Assembly: GCF_002127965.1 (NCBI RefSeq)
Contig: NZ_CP018787.1
Coordinates: 62,001 to 126,000 of the forward strand
DNA: 64,000 bases
Direction of reading: 5' to 3'
Origin: Oxalobacter formigenes
Lineage (GTDB): Bacteria > Pseudomonadota > Gammaproteobacteria > Burkholderiales > Burkholderiaceae_D
How positions within the stretch are numbered: position 1 is the first letter of the stretch; each line of letters begins with the position of its first letter. Below the pieces are notes generated by a model, which was given only the letters and a program-made list of their open reading frames with translations, had not been told where the DNA came from and did not search any database. The position numbers and the translations under genes are program-made. Below, piece after piece: positions 38,854 through 48,599 of the stretch.

Positions 38854-40941
38854 GTGATTAGAACTCTGCTGATCGATAATTACGATTCCTTCACCTACAA
38901 TCTTTATCATTTGATCGCAGCCGTTAACGGCTGTCCTCCGCTTGTGATAAAAAATGACGATCCGGACTGGGATGCTGACATGGTTTACGGTTTCGACAAC
39001 GTCGTCATTTCACCGGGGCCGGGACGGCCGGACAAACGGGCTGACTTCGGCATTTGTCCCGATGTGATTGCGCAAAAAGATATTCCTGTTCTGGGAATCT
39101 GCCTCGGACATCAGGGTATATGCCAGTTTTACGGCAGCCGGATCGATCTGGCGACGGAAGCACGTCATGGACGGAAATCGCTCGTTAGGCACGATGGCAG
39201 CGATATTTTCAGGAACATCCCCTCCCCCTTTCCAGTCATCCGCTACCATTCCCTCGCGGTTTACGACATTCCGGATGCACTGGAGGTAACGGCGCGAGCC
39301 GAAGACGGGACCATTATGGGAATCCGTCACCGGATTTTCCCTCAATGGGGAGTCCAGTTTCATCCGGAATCGATTTGTACGGAATACGGCTTGCAAATCT
39401 TTGAAAATTTCAGAAAATTAACCGAAGACCGACAAAACGAAAAAGCTAAAGTATCTGCTACTCTGTCTTTGCCTTTCAAACCGGCTCAAGCACAAGCTAC
39501 ACAAAAGCAAGCCAGGGAAAGCCTTATTCTCCTGCATAAACAGCTGGCGCTGGACATCGATTCCGAAACGGTTTTTGAAAAATGTTTCAAAAACTCGGAA
39601 TACGCCATCTGGCTCGACAGCAGCAGACAGGACTATGGTTCGGGACGATTTTCTTATCTGTGCAAGGCAGAAGGTTTGCTGGGTCGTATCGTTTCTGTGG
39701 ATGTCAAAACTCATGCCATTCATGTGACGGGCAAAAACGGCGATCAGGAAACAAGGGGTAATTTTTTCGACTGGCTGGAAAATGACCTGAACCGTTTTGA
39801 AATTGACTTGCCGGAAATGCCTTTTGAATTCGCTCTCGGATGGCTCGGCTATATCGGATACGAAATGAAAGGAGATTGTGAGGCTGGAAGTATCCATCGA
39901 TCTCCTTACCCTGATACGGTCATGGTATTTTGCAACCGCGGCATGGTTATCGACCATCAGGAAAAACAGGTTCATCTGCTGGGGCTTGCCCGATATGACG
40001 CTCAATCCGAATCAGAAAAATGGATTGAAGACACGTCCATGCTCCTTACAGACATGGGGCCTGCGCATCAGGATGAACCTGACAATCTGCCGGAATCGCT
40101 TTCCCTTGAGAAGCCGTTCGTTCTCCGGCACGACCGGGAAAAATACATCGGACTCATCGAAAAGAGCAAGGAATATATCCGGCAGGGAGAAACTTACGAG
40201 GTCTGTCTGACGAATATGGCAACGGCACGATCCGGTGCCGATCCCTGGACTGCTTACCGGATGCTTCGACGTTCCAATCCGACCCCTTACAGCGCCTATC
40301 TTCAACTGAAAGATATTTGCATACTGAGCTGTTCACCCGAACGTTTCCTTTCCATTTCCGATGAGCGCATAGCCGAATCGAAACCGATCAAGGGAACCCG
40401 TGGCCGATCGAACGATCCGGCAGAAGACAAAATACTCCATGATGAACTGGTTGCCAGTGAAAAAGAGAACGCCGAAAACCTGATGATCGTCGATCTGGTA
40501 CGGCATGATCTTGGAAAAACCGCTGAACTGAACAGTGTTGAAGTCACGAAACTGTTTGCCATCGAATCTTATAAAACCGTTCACCAGATGGTCAGTACCA
40601 TCCGCTCGAAAATAAGGCCGGACGCATCCCCATGCCAATGCATCCGCGACGCTTTTCCCGGCGGCTCGATGACGGGAGCGCCGAAGCTTCGGACTATGCA
40701 GATCCTTGACAGTCTGGAAGAGGGTGCACGTGGCATTTATTCCGGCGCCATCGGCTATTTTTCCTTATCCGGTGCCGTCGATCTGAGTATCGTCATCCGC
40801 ACTCTGGTCATGTCTCACAGCGAACTCTCGTTTGGCGTCGGGGGCGCGATTACCGCCCTTTCCGATCCGGAAGAAGAATTCGAGGAAATCCGGGTAAAGG
40901 CAAAAGCGTTTCTTGACCTGTTCAACACCGATTTTACCTAG
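38854..40941 (+). CDS. pabB: Aminodeoxychorismate synthase, fused PabA-PabB
   Basis: Converts chorismate and glutamine to aminodeoxychorismate for folate. Residues 1-190 are a glutamine amidotransferase with Cys83 (GICLGHQG), His170 and Glu172 (HPES). A linker to about 230 joins the chorismate-binding domain, which has PIKGT at 511-515, diagnostic of PabB, and FPGGSMTGAPK. Start is GTG with GAGG five bases ahead. It is 695 residues, and one base separates it from the pabC-like gene. Confidence 0.93.
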   Translation: MIRTLLIDNYDSFTYNLYHLIAAVNGCPPLVIKNDDPDWDADMVYGFDNVVISPGPGRPDKRADFGICPDVIAQKDIPVLGICLGHQGICQFYGSRIDLATEARHGRKSLVRHDGSDIFRNIPSPFPVIRYHSLAVYDIPDALEVTARAEDGTIMGIRHRIFPQWGVQFHPESICTEYGLQIFENFRKLTEDRQNEKAKVSATLSLPFKPAQAQATQKQARESLILLHKQLALDIDSETVFEKCFKNSEYAIWLDSSRQDYGSGRFSYLCKAEGLLGRIVSVDVKTHAIHVTGKNGDQETRGNFFDWLENDLNRFEIDLPEMPFEFALGWLGYIGYEMKGDCEAGSIHRSPYPDTVMVFCNRGMVIDHQEKQVHLLGLARYDAQSESEKWIEDTSMLLTDMGPAHQDEPDNLPESLSLEKPFVLRHDREKYIGLIEKSKEYIRQGETYEVCLTNMATARSGADPWTAYRMLRRSNPTPYSAYLQLKDICILSCSPERFLSISDERIAESKPIKGTRGRSNDPAEDKILHDELVASEKENAENLMIVDLVRHDLGKTAELNSVEVTKLFAIESYKTVHQMVSTIRSKIRPDASPCQCIRDAFPGGSMTGAPKLRTMQILDSLEEGARGIYSGAIGYFSLSGAVDLSIVIRTLVMSHSELSFGVGGAITALSDPEEEFEEIRVKAKAFLDLFNTDFT

Positions 40942-40942
40942 C

Positions 40943-41737
40943 ATGGGAACTGTCATCGTGTCGAACGAATCCATTTTTCAATACACAACGGAAAAAGAAC
41001 TGGTCATTGCCGGCAAACCGGAAGAAAAGCTTCTGGCAGCCGATTCATGGCTTGTCAAGGATGGCTATGTCCGTGCATTAGACATGCATCGGCAACGTTT
41101 CTTTTCAAGTTGCATGGAACTTGCAGGAACCAGTCCGGATATCCTCAATGATTTCTGGAACTCGGCTATTGGCAAGCTGCCGAAAACCGGTTCATGGTTT
41201 CCGCGTATCGAACTGGCCGGAAATTTATCTTGCCCCGTTCTCCAGATCCGTATCCGGCCTGCGCCTGCCACTCATTCAACGATCCGGCTGATTGATTATC
41301 AAAACGAAGATTTCAGAAAACTGCCCAGACACAAGGGCCCTGATCTGGCGAAATTAATCTCTGCAAGGAAGAAAATTGCCGGGCAGGGCGCTGATGAAGC
41401 CATCCTGACGACCCCGAAAGGATTTTTACTTGAAGGACTGACGACGAGCATTTTATGGTGGGAAGGGTCTGTGCTGTGCACTACACCATCATCGCAGCGT
41501 ATACTGCCGGGCGTGACCAGCCAGCTGCTCCGTTTGATTGCGGAACAGGAAAACATTCCCTTCGCTTATCGTTTTCGTAAAACCGCTGATCTGAATGGCT
41601 GCGAAGTCTGGGCCGTCAATGCACTTCACGGAATCCGTCGAGTCGTTGACTGGGAAAAATCCCCATTCAAGACGTCCAGCGATATCGACATCGATTACTG
41701 GCGACAAAAACTGGACGAGTTCAGCAAACCGGTCTGA
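40943..41737 (+). CDS. pabC: Class IV aminotransferase-fold protein, probable aminodeoxychorismate lyase
   Basis: PabC releases pyruvate from aminodeoxychorismate to give p-aminobenzoate. The 264-residue protein begins 1 base after pabAB. It has the fold-type IV pattern GADEAILTTPKGFLLEGLTT and ILPGVT, and a likely PLP lysine near 131 (HKGPDL). Sequence is divergent from E. coli PabC, so the identification rests partly on the operon. It meets pmbA head-on 12 bases later. Confidence 0.82.
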   Translation: MGTVIVSNESIFQYTTEKELVIAGKPEEKLLAADSWLVKDGYVRALDMHRQRFFSSCMELAGTSPDILNDFWNSAIGKLPKTGSWFPRIELAGNLSCPVLQIRIRPAPATHSTIRLIDYQNEDFRKLPRHKGPDLAKLISARKKIAGQGADEAILTTPKGFLLEGLTTSILWWEGSVLCTTPSSQRILPGVTSQLLRLIAEQENIPFAYRFRKTADLNGCEVWAVNALHGIRRVVDWEKSPFKTSSDIDIDYWRQKLDEFSKPV

Positions 41738-41749
41738 ATCCTGTACTGG

Positions 41750-43102
41750 TCAAACACCAGCGACAGTCATTTCCCCTATCAGGATCGATCCGGACTTCTT
41801 GGCTCCCCGTATCTGCGTATCCGCACCGATCGCGACAATTTGTCTGAACATCTCTTTCAGATTTCCGGCAATCGTAATTTCCTCGACCGGATACTGGATG
41901 ACGCCGTTTTCGACCCAGAATCCCGACGCACCTCTGGAATAATCGCCGGTGACGTAATTGATACCCTGTCCCATCAGATCGGTCACGACAAGCCCTGTCC
42001 CCATCTTTTTCAGCATCGCTGCATAATCGTCGGTTTCTTCCGTCAGTTTCGAACCCAGTATCAGATTATGGGAACCACCGGCATTTCCCGTCGTTTTCAT
42101 ACCCAGCTTGCGCGCAGAATAGGATGAAAGGAAATAGCCTCTCACAATGCCATTCTCGACAATCTGACGACGGCTTGTTTTGACCCCTTCATCATCAAAA
42201 GGTGCCGAACCGCTCGCTCCGATGACATGGGGATCTTCCAGCAAACCGACATGGTCAGGAAAAACCTGTTTATCCATCGAATCCAGCAGGAAGCTGGATT
42301 TACGATACAGGGCACCACCGGAAACCCCGTAAACGAATGAATTCAGCAAACCGATGGCAAGCGGTGCCTCGAAAAGAACTGGACATTTGCGGGTACCGAT
42401 CGATCGTGCATTCAGGCGGGCAAGCGCGCGCTCGGCCGCGTAACGGCCGACTTCTTCAGGAGATTTGAGCTCAGCCGGATTTCTGGAAGAGGTATACCAG
42501 TAATCCCGTTGCATATTGCCGCCGGAACCTGCAATCGGTGCAACAGAAAACGAATGACTGGAATAAGGATAACCGCCGATGAATCCGTCACTGTTGGCTG
42601 AAATGAAATGCGAATGGCTGACATTGACGCTGGCGCCTTCCGTATTGGAAATCCGCTTGTCGGTTTCAAAGGCTGCCGCTTCACAGCGTTTTGCCAGTTC
42701 AACGGCTTCCTCGGTATTGATCGGCCAGCGGTAATACAGTCCGAGGTCACGCGGATGTCGTTCAAGCATGTCGGTATCCGGCAAACCCGCCGCATCATCC
42801 TCCGAGGTAAATGTCGCGATGTTATAGGCCGCTTCAACGGTTTGTTTCAGGGATTCTTTTGAAAAATCGGACGTTGTCGCATTACCGCGTTTTTTTCCGA
42901 CAAAAATCGTGACTCCGATTCCCTTGTCCTGATTTTTCTCAATTGTCTCGATTTCCCCCTTGTGCACACTGACAGACAGGCCACTGCCTTCACTGATGCC
43001 TACGGCAGCGCCCGACGCTCCCTTTTTACGTGCGTATTTCAATACGTCTTCAGCAATTTGTTTCAACTGATCGTCACTGGACACAAAATCGGAATCGTTC
43101 AT
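41750..43102 (-). CDS. pmbA: Metalloprotease PmbA/TldE
   Basis: PmbA and TldD form a heterodimeric protease that matures peptides such as microcins and degrades CcdA. The 450-residue protein shows the family start (KGASGAAVGISEGSGLSVSV) and the C-terminal NFSLGASG-like segment (SRGASGFWVENG). TldD, not PmbA, carries the zinc site. It is divergent from darP, an order conserved in proteobacteria. No tldD is seen in the window. Confidence 0.93.
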   Translation of the reverse strand: MNDSDFVSSDDQLKQIAEDVLKYARKKGASGAAVGISEGSGLSVSVHKGEIETIEKNQDKGIGVTIFVGKKRGNATTSDFSKESLKQTVEAAYNIATFTSEDDAAGLPDTDMLERHPRDLGLYYRWPINTEEAVELAKRCEAAAFETDKRISNTEGASVNVSHSHFISANSDGFIGGYPYSSHSFSVAPIAGSGGNMQRDYWYTSSRNPAELKSPEEVGRYAAERALARLNARSIGTRKCPVLFEAPLAIGLLNSFVYGVSGGALYRKSSFLLDSMDKQVFPDHVGLLEDPHVIGASGSAPFDDEGVKTSRRQIVENGIVRGYFLSSYSARKLGMKTTGNAGGSHNLILGSKLTEETDDYAAMLKKMGTGLVVTDLMGQGINYVTGDYSRGASGFWVENGVIQYPVEEITIAGNLKEMFRQIVAIGADTQIRGAKKSGSILIGEMTVAGV

Positions 43103-43189
43103 GAGATTATCTTTTTCAAGGTTCTGTTAAGGCTGTTATGATAGCAGCCAATAAGAAACGAGTTAATGACCTTACACAGAAGTACGATT

Positions 43190-43798
43190 ATGCCAAATTC
43201 AAACAGAGGTTCCTGTGGTTTCCGTTCCAGTGATCTGGAAGAAGAATACGACCGTCCATCCAAATCGCAATTGAAGCGTGAAATGACCGCCTTGCAAAAA
43301 CTGGGCGAACAACTGGTCAATGAATCAGCCGACCGCTTGAAGCGCGTTCCCATGCCGGACAAACTTCGCGACGCCATCATGGAATGCCAGAAAATCAGGC
43401 ACAACGAAGGCAGGAGAAGGCAATTGCAGTACGTCGGCAAAATCATGCGTTCCCTGGATGAAGATGCGGTTGCACAGATCAACAACACGCTCGACAGCTG
43501 GAAAGGCCTGCTGAAGGCGGATACCGTTTTGATGCACGCCATCGAGAACCAGCGTGAAAAACTGTTGTCTGACGGTTCTGCACTGACTGAATTCGTGCAA
43601 CGATATCCAGCTGCCGATATCCAGCAATTGAGAACACTGATCCGGAACGCAAAAAAAGAAGCGGCCGAAAACAAACCGCCGAAATCGTACCGTGAAATTT
43701 ACCGACAATTGAAGCAACTCATGTCACCGCCATCCATTTCAACCGAAAATAGTGATGAAATTGACGAAAGTGAGGAAGCTGATGAAGAAAAATCCTGA
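43190..43798 (+). CDS. darP: Ribosome biogenesis factor DarP (YjgA)
   Basis: DarP acts in late 50S subunit assembly. The 202-residue protein is helical and charged, with the family segment RPSKSQLKREMTALQKLGEQ near 24-43 and RQLQYVGKIMR. I start at the ATG at 43190 (MPNSNRGSCG). The C-terminal tail is acidic. It is divergent from pmbA and overlaps mog by 17 bases. Confidence 0.9.
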   Translation: MPNSNRGSCGFRSSDLEEEYDRPSKSQLKREMTALQKLGEQLVNESADRLKRVPMPDKLRDAIMECQKIRHNEGRRRQLQYVGKIMRSLDEDAVAQINNTLDSWKGLLKADTVLMHAIENQREKLLSDGSALTEFVQRYPAADIQQLRTLIRNAKKEAAENKPPKSYREIYRQLKQLMSPPSISTENSDEIDESEEADEEKS

Positions 43799-44381
43799 AG
43801 ACATATCGATCGGACTGGTTTCCGTTTCGGATCGCGCCTATGAAGGAAGCTATCCGGATCTGGGTATTCCCGCACTGGAGGCATGGCTCACTTCGGCCAT
43901 CAAATCCCGCATCTGGCTGGAAAAACGCCTGATCCCGGACGAATATGAACAGGTCGAGAAAACCCTGCACGAACTGGTCGACGAAGACCGTTGCTCGCTC
44001 ATTCTGACGACCGGAGGCACCGGCCCCGCCAGACGAGACCGGACACCGGATGCGACACTGGCGGTCGGCACAAGGGAAATGCCGGGATTTGGCGAACAGA
44101 TGCGTCAGATCAGCCTGCATTTCGTTCCAACAGCCATTTTATCACGTCAGGTCGCTGTTATTTGTGAACGGCCCGAGCATGCCTCCCTGATTTTGAATCT
44201 CCCGGGACAACCGGCTGCCATCCGCCAGACACTGGAAGGCGTCCGCGACAAGGACGGGAATATCATCGTGCCGGGAATTTTTACCGCCGTTCCCTACTGT
44301 ATCGACCTGATCGGTGGTCCTTATATCGAAACGAATGAAGCTGTCTGCCAAGCCTGGCGTCCGAAAAAAGATGCATCGTAA
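43782..44381 (+). CDS. mog: Molybdopterin adenylyltransferase
   Basis: Mog adenylylates molybdopterin before molybdenum insertion in molybdenum cofactor synthesis. The 199-residue protein has the binding motif TTGGTGPARRDRTPDAT at 76-92 and MPGFGEQMRQISLHFVPTAI. I start at the ATG at 43782, with GAGG six bases ahead, so it overlaps the darP end. No other molybdenum-cofactor gene is in the window. Confidence 0.94.
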   Translation: MKKNPEDISIGLVSVSDRAYEGSYPDLGIPALEAWLTSAIKSRIWLEKRLIPDEYEQVEKTLHELVDEDRCSLILTTGGTGPARRDRTPDATLAVGTREMPGFGEQMRQISLHFVPTAILSRQVAVICERPEHASLILNLPGQPAAIRQTLEGVRDKDGNIIVPGIFTAVPYCIDLIGGPYIETNEAVCQAWRPKKDAS

Positions 44382-44453
44382 AACAGGATGTACTGACTGA
44401 ATCATTGCCAGCTTTTTACCGCCTCTTAACAACCTTAACCGACGAGAAAAACA

Positions 44454-45125
44454 ATGAGCTCATTTTTGCAATACAGCCAGGCCGATACCGGCCCGGATCC
44501 ACAAGTCTCCGTCATCTGGATGCATGGTCTGGGAGACCACGGTTCCAGTTTCGTGCCACTGGTAAAAGAATTCGACCTCTCTGGATGCCCTCCTATCCGC
44601 TTTATCTTTCCACACGCTCCGGAACGTAACATCACGGCCAATGGTGGCTATTTCATGCGGGCATGGTTCGACATTTATGCCGGTTTCGAAGATTCGGACA
44701 TGGAAGATTCCGAAGGCATCATCGAGTCGCGCGACCAGATTATCATGCTGATCGAACAGGAAAAAAGAAGAGGCGTACCTGCAGACAAAATTTTTCTGGC
44801 GGGCTTTTCACAGGGATGTGCGATGGCCCTTTATACCGGTTTGTGCTATCCGGAAAAACTGGCGGGCATCATCGGCCTGTCCGGTTACATGCCACTCATG
44901 TATTCTTTCCCCGACGACAGGAATCCGGCCAACCAGAACACCCCGATTTTCCTGGCTCATGGAACACAGGATGAAGTCGTTCCGTTCTCACGCGCCGAAG
45001 ATACCATGAAACTGCTGGAATCACTCGGTTACAAGGTCGACTGGAACGCCTATCACATGGGCCATACGATGTCGTTGCCTGAAGTGCAAGACCTTTCCGC
45101 CTGGCTGACCAAATTGCTGGCCTGA
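44454..45125 (+). CDS. Carboxylesterase / phospholipase-type alpha/beta hydrolase
   Basis: A 223-residue cytosolic serine hydrolase of the YpfH/acyl-protein thioesterase type. The triad is visible: Ser119 in GFSQG, Asp173 in GTQDEVVP and His204 in MGHTMS. The oxyanion segment WMHGLGDHGSSF is near 22-33. The substrate cannot be told from sequence. It is convergent with the YaeQ gene, with a hairpin between. Confidence 0.88.
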   Translation: MSSFLQYSQADTGPDPQVSVIWMHGLGDHGSSFVPLVKEFDLSGCPPIRFIFPHAPERNITANGGYFMRAWFDIYAGFEDSDMEDSEGIIESRDQIIMLIEQEKRRGVPADKIFLAGFSQGCAMALYTGLCYPEKLAGIIGLSGYMPLMYSFPDDRNPANQNTPIFLAHGTQDEVVPFSRAEDTMKLLESLGYKVDWNAYHMGHTMSLPEVQDLSAWLTKLLA

Positions 45126-45139
45126 TGCGGTTTCAATGG

Positions 45140-45166
45140 CAATCCCTGCTTTCAGGGCAGGGATTG
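45140..45166. terminator. Hairpin between esterase and yaeQ genes
   Basis: A 10-bp perfect stem CAATCCCTGC/GCAGGGATTG with a 7-base loop between convergent genes, followed by only three T residues on the plus strand. Likely a shared terminator. Confidence 0.65.
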
Positions 45167-45168
45167 TT

Positions 45169-45717
45169 TCATTCGAACGCCTGTCGCGTACATCCCTGTA
45201 AATCCACTTCAAAACTTCCGTCTTTTCCGATCAGGCTCATCTGGCCGTCCTGTATCAGACACTGCCATTCCATCGACCTTTCGACATGACGTGAAATGGA
45301 TTCAGTGAGTTCAACCGGCAAAATCACCACTTCAAGATTGCGGACTTTCTCCAGATCGGCCTTGCTCTTTTTCCACCACAACTCGGCATTGCGACCATAT
45401 CCGAAGACAACGATTTTTCTGGCTTGCCGACTTTTCGACACAATGCGCTTGACGGTCGGAGCCCCCACTTCAACCCACAAATCCGTCTGGCCGGTCAGAT
45501 CCTTTATCCATAAATCGGGTTCCTCGGTATCAGACAGCCCTTTCGTGAAAACAAGGCCTTCATCGGCATAACGCATGAAGGCGATCAGGCGCGCGATCAT
45601 CCGTTCATCCGTCTCTGACGGATGCCGTGCCAATGTAAGGGAATAAGTCGAGTAATGCTGCCTGTCCATATCGGAGAGCTGGACGTTCGTTTTGAAAATC
45701 GATGCGGAAAAAGCCAT
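45169..45717 (-). CDS. YaeQ family protein
   Basis: A 182-residue cytosolic protein of the YaeQ family, recognisable by its start (MAFSASIFKTNVQLSDMDRQ), YADEGLVFTKGLSDTEEPDL and the nuclease-like core DLWVEVGAPTVKR. The fold resembles PD-(D/E)XK nucleases, and family members have been linked to RfaH suppression, but the real activity is unclear. It is convergent with the esterase gene and divergent from mscS. Confidence 0.9.
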   Translation of the reverse strand: MAFSASIFKTNVQLSDMDRQHYSTYSLTLARHPSETDERMIARLIAFMRYADEGLVFTKGLSDTEEPDLWIKDLTGQTDLWVEVGAPTVKRIVSKSRQARKIVVFGYGRNAELWWKKSKADLEKVRNLEVVILPVELTESISRHVERSMEWQCLIQDGQMSLIGKDGSFEVDLQGCTRQAFE

Positions 45718-45827
45718 AAGAACGGAAACAGGAATCTGAAAATAGAAGAATCTGGATTTATATCAGACTGCCGGCTTCATAAAAGGTGTCTAGTAGAACT
45801 ATTACATAAAAATTGAACCCAAACGAT

Positions 45828-46901
45828 ATGAGACATCTGAAAATCATCTATTTCAGCAACTCCTGGGAACATCTGCTGGCTGCCGGGCTGGTCATTCTGG
45901 CACTGTTTCTCATTCTATATACAACCAAACAGTTCGTCAGTGCAAGGCTGTTCAAAAAAGCCAGCACAACCACGACGCACTGGGACGACATCCTCGCCGA
46001 AACCGTCAAGTCCACGAGTGTCATCACGATTTTCGTTTTTTCCCTCTTGTGTGGCGTTTACATTCTCGATCTTCCGGACGAGGTCAATACCGTCAACGCC
46101 CATCTGGCAGCGGTTGTCTTCCTGTTCCAGTGCGGCTTGTGGATCAGCAAGGCGACATCGTCATGGCTGGCTTACAAGGCATCCCCTGAATTCGGGAAAG
46201 ATACGCGACATCAGGTAATGAACATGCACATTATCGGGTTCGCCACCAAACTCGTCATCTGGACCATCGCACTGCTTCTGATACTCAGCAATCTCGGCAT
46301 CAACATAACGGCACTGATCGCCAGTCTGGGTATTGGCGGTATCGCCGTCGCGCTGGCAGTCCAGAACATCCTTGGTGATCTGTTCGCCTCGCTTTCCATC
46401 GCGATAGACAAACCTTTCGAAGTCGGCGACGCAATCGTTATCGACGATCTGAACGGTACCGTAAAATACGTCGGCCTGAAAACCACCCGGCTGACCAGCA
46501 TTTCGGGTGAAGAACTGATTATCTCCAATGCCGACCTGCTGAAAAGCCGGATTCATAATTTCAAGAAAATGCAGGAAAGGCGTATGGTCTTTTCCATCGG
46601 CGTCACATTCGACACACCCCCCGAAAAATTGCATCGTATCAACCGGATTATAGAGGACATCTTCAGCAAGATTCCGACAACACGGCTTGACCGGGTTCAC
46701 TTTAACACTATCGGGCAATCCAGCCTGAATTATGAAATCGCCTATTATGTGAAAAGTGCGGATTACAGTGTTGCTCTGGATGCCCAGCAGGAAGTCAACT
46801 TGTCACTGATCGAGCATTTTGCTGCCGAGAAAATCGAGTTTGCATTTCCTACACGAACCTTGTATCTGTTCAAGGATGAACCAGTATCAATCAGTCAGTG
46901 A
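45828..46901 (+). CDS. MscS-family mechanosensitive ion channel
   Basis: A 357-residue inner-membrane channel that opens under tension to release solutes. It has four to five N-terminal membrane spans and the pore helix/beta domain signature (LGIGGIAVALAVQNILGDLF, then GDAIVIDD and NADLLKSRIHNF). I start at the ATG at 45828; an in-frame TTG is five codons upstream. Its last 15 bases overlap the end of the convergent ABC ATPase gene. Confidence 0.9.
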   Translation: MRHLKIIYFSNSWEHLLAAGLVILALFLILYTTKQFVSARLFKKASTTTTHWDDILAETVKSTSVITIFVFSLLCGVYILDLPDEVNTVNAHLAAVVFLFQCGLWISKATSSWLAYKASPEFGKDTRHQVMNMHIIGFATKLVIWTIALLLILSNLGINITALIASLGIGGIAVALAVQNILGDLFASLSIAIDKPFEVGDAIVIDDLNGTVKYVGLKTTRLTSISGEELIISNADLLKSRIHNFKKMQERRMVFSIGVTFDTPPEKLHRINRIIEDIFSKIPTTRLDRVHFNTIGQSSLNYEIAYYVKSADYSVALDAQQEVNLSLIEHFAAEKIEFAFPTRTLYLFKDEPVSISQ

Positions 46902-48599
46902 ACCGTATCTGTCTTTCGGAATGGCCGCCAGCAGCGTTTGTGTATAAGGGTGACGCGGATTGCGGTATATTTCGTCCGAACCGGCCATTTCGACGACTTC
47001 GCCATTTTTCATGACCATGACCTGATCGGCCATGTATTTCACAACCGACAGGTCATGGGAAATAAAGAGATAGGAAAGGCCGAATTCGTCCTGCAGGTCC
47101 TGCAAGAGGTTCAGAATCTGCGCCTGAACGGAAACGTCGAGCGCCGAGACCGATTCATCGCAAACCAGCACTTCAGGCTGCATGGTCAGACAACGGGCGA
47201 TGGCAATACGCTGGCGCTGCCCCCCCGAAAATTCATGCGGATAACGAAAGAACGCTTCAGGTGGCAAACCGACCTTTTTCAGCCAGTCGAACGCCATTTC
47301 CTTGCGTTCGGAAGAAGACGCGCCTATCCGGTGAATGGCAAGCGGCTCCATCAGAATCTGCCCGACCGTAAAGCGCGGATTCAGTGAAGCGTAGGGATTC
47401 TGGAAAATGATCTGGATACGGCGCTTGTACGGCAAAAATTCCTTTTCCGTCATCGACAGGATGTCCTTGCCGTCAAAGAAAACCTGACCGGTACTGGCGG
47501 CATGCAATCTCATCAGGGTCAGTCCCAACGTGGTTTTTCCCGAGCCGGATTCACCGACAATACCCAGCGTTTTCTTGCGCGGCAAAACGAAAGAGACGTC
47601 TTTGACTGCCGGGAACAGTTTCTTTTTGAAAAAACCGGACCGGATTTCGAAGTTTTTGCTTAAATGCTTAACGTCCAGAACAGGTTCATCGTCCGGCGAA
47701 TATCCCTTTACCCTTTGCGGAAAATTTTCATGAGGCTTGCCTTCGGCCTGCATGACGTCGTCGATAACCGGCAAATGAAATGGCCTTTCGTTTATGGGTG
47801 GACGGCACAACAACAGGGCTTTCGTATAAGGATGGGATGGATGAACGAAAACGTCGCTTGCGCTCGCCTGTTCCTTCACGTCACCATACCGCATGACGAT
47901 CACTTCATCGGCTATTTCCGATACCAGCTGCAAATCATGCGTAATGAAAAGAACCGACATGTGATGCCGCTGTTGCAGTGACTGGATCAGTTCGATAATC
48001 TGTCGCTGTATGGTTACGTCCAGCGCGGTCGTCGGTTCATCCGCAATTAAAAGGCGTGGTTCGCAGGCGATAGCCATTGCGATCATGACCCGTTGTTGCT
48101 GCCCTCCGGACAACTGGTGTGGAAATGCATCCACTTTGGTCGATGGATCGGGAATGCCGACTTCATCCAGCAATTCAGTCGTCCGTTCCCGGGCCTCCCT
48201 CCCGGTCATGCCTTTATGAAAACGCAGTACTTCCCCGATCTGGTAACCGACGGTAAAAACCGGATTCAGGGATGACATCGGTTCCTGAAAGACCATCGAA
48301 ATTTTCGAGCCGCACAACTGCCTTCTTTGCCGGCCGGTCATGTCAAAAAGACTGTTTCCTTCGAACAGGATTTTTGAGGACGGATCGATAATCGTATTGC
48401 CTTCCGGCAGCAGGCCCATGACTGCCAGTGCACTGACCGATTTTCCACTACCGGATTCACCGACCAGTGCAACCGTCCTGTTTACCGGAATATCGAAGGA
48501 GATGCCCTTGACCGCTTCGAAAACCGTGTTTTTATCAACCCGGAAAGAAACACGGAGATTGTCGACACGCAGGAGGATGTCAGATTCCGGCAAGGTCAT
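46887..48599 (-). CDS. Peptide ABC transporter, double ATP-binding protein
   Basis: Powers peptide import. The 570-residue protein is a fusion of DppD-like and DppF-like ATPases, as in YejF. Domain 1 has GESGSGKSVSALAVMG (Walker A), LSGGQQQRVMIAMAIA and LLIADEPTTALDV; domain 2, from about 295, has GESGSGKTTLGLTLMR, FSGGQRQRIAIARCLT and VLVCDESVSALDV. The ATG overlaps the stop of the upstream permease (ATGA). It is last in the operon and its stop overlaps the mscS end. Confidence 0.93.
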   Translation of the reverse strand: MTLPESDILLRVDNLRVSFRVDKNTVFEAVKGISFDIPVNRTVALVGESGSGKSVSALAVMGLLPEGNTIIDPSSKILFEGNSLFDMTGRQRRQLCGSKISMVFQEPMSSLNPVFTVGYQIGEVLRFHKGMTGREARERTTELLDEVGIPDPSTKVDAFPHQLSGGQQQRVMIAMAIACEPRLLIADEPTTALDVTIQRQIIELIQSLQQRHHMSVLFITHDLQLVSEIADEVIVMRYGDVKEQASASDVFVHPSHPYTKALLLCRPPINERPFHLPVIDDVMQAEGKPHENFPQRVKGYSPDDEPVLDVKHLSKNFEIRSGFFKKKLFPAVKDVSFVLPRKKTLGIVGESGSGKTTLGLTLMRLHAASTGQVFFDGKDILSMTEKEFLPYKRRIQIIFQNPYASLNPRFTVGQILMEPLAIHRIGASSSERKEMAFDWLKKVGLPPEAFFRYPHEFSGGQRQRIAIARCLTMQPEVLVCDESVSALDVSVQAQILNLLQDLQDEFGLSYLFISHDLSVVKYMADQVMVMKNGEVVEMAGSDEIYRNPRHPYTQTLLAAIPKDRYGSLTD

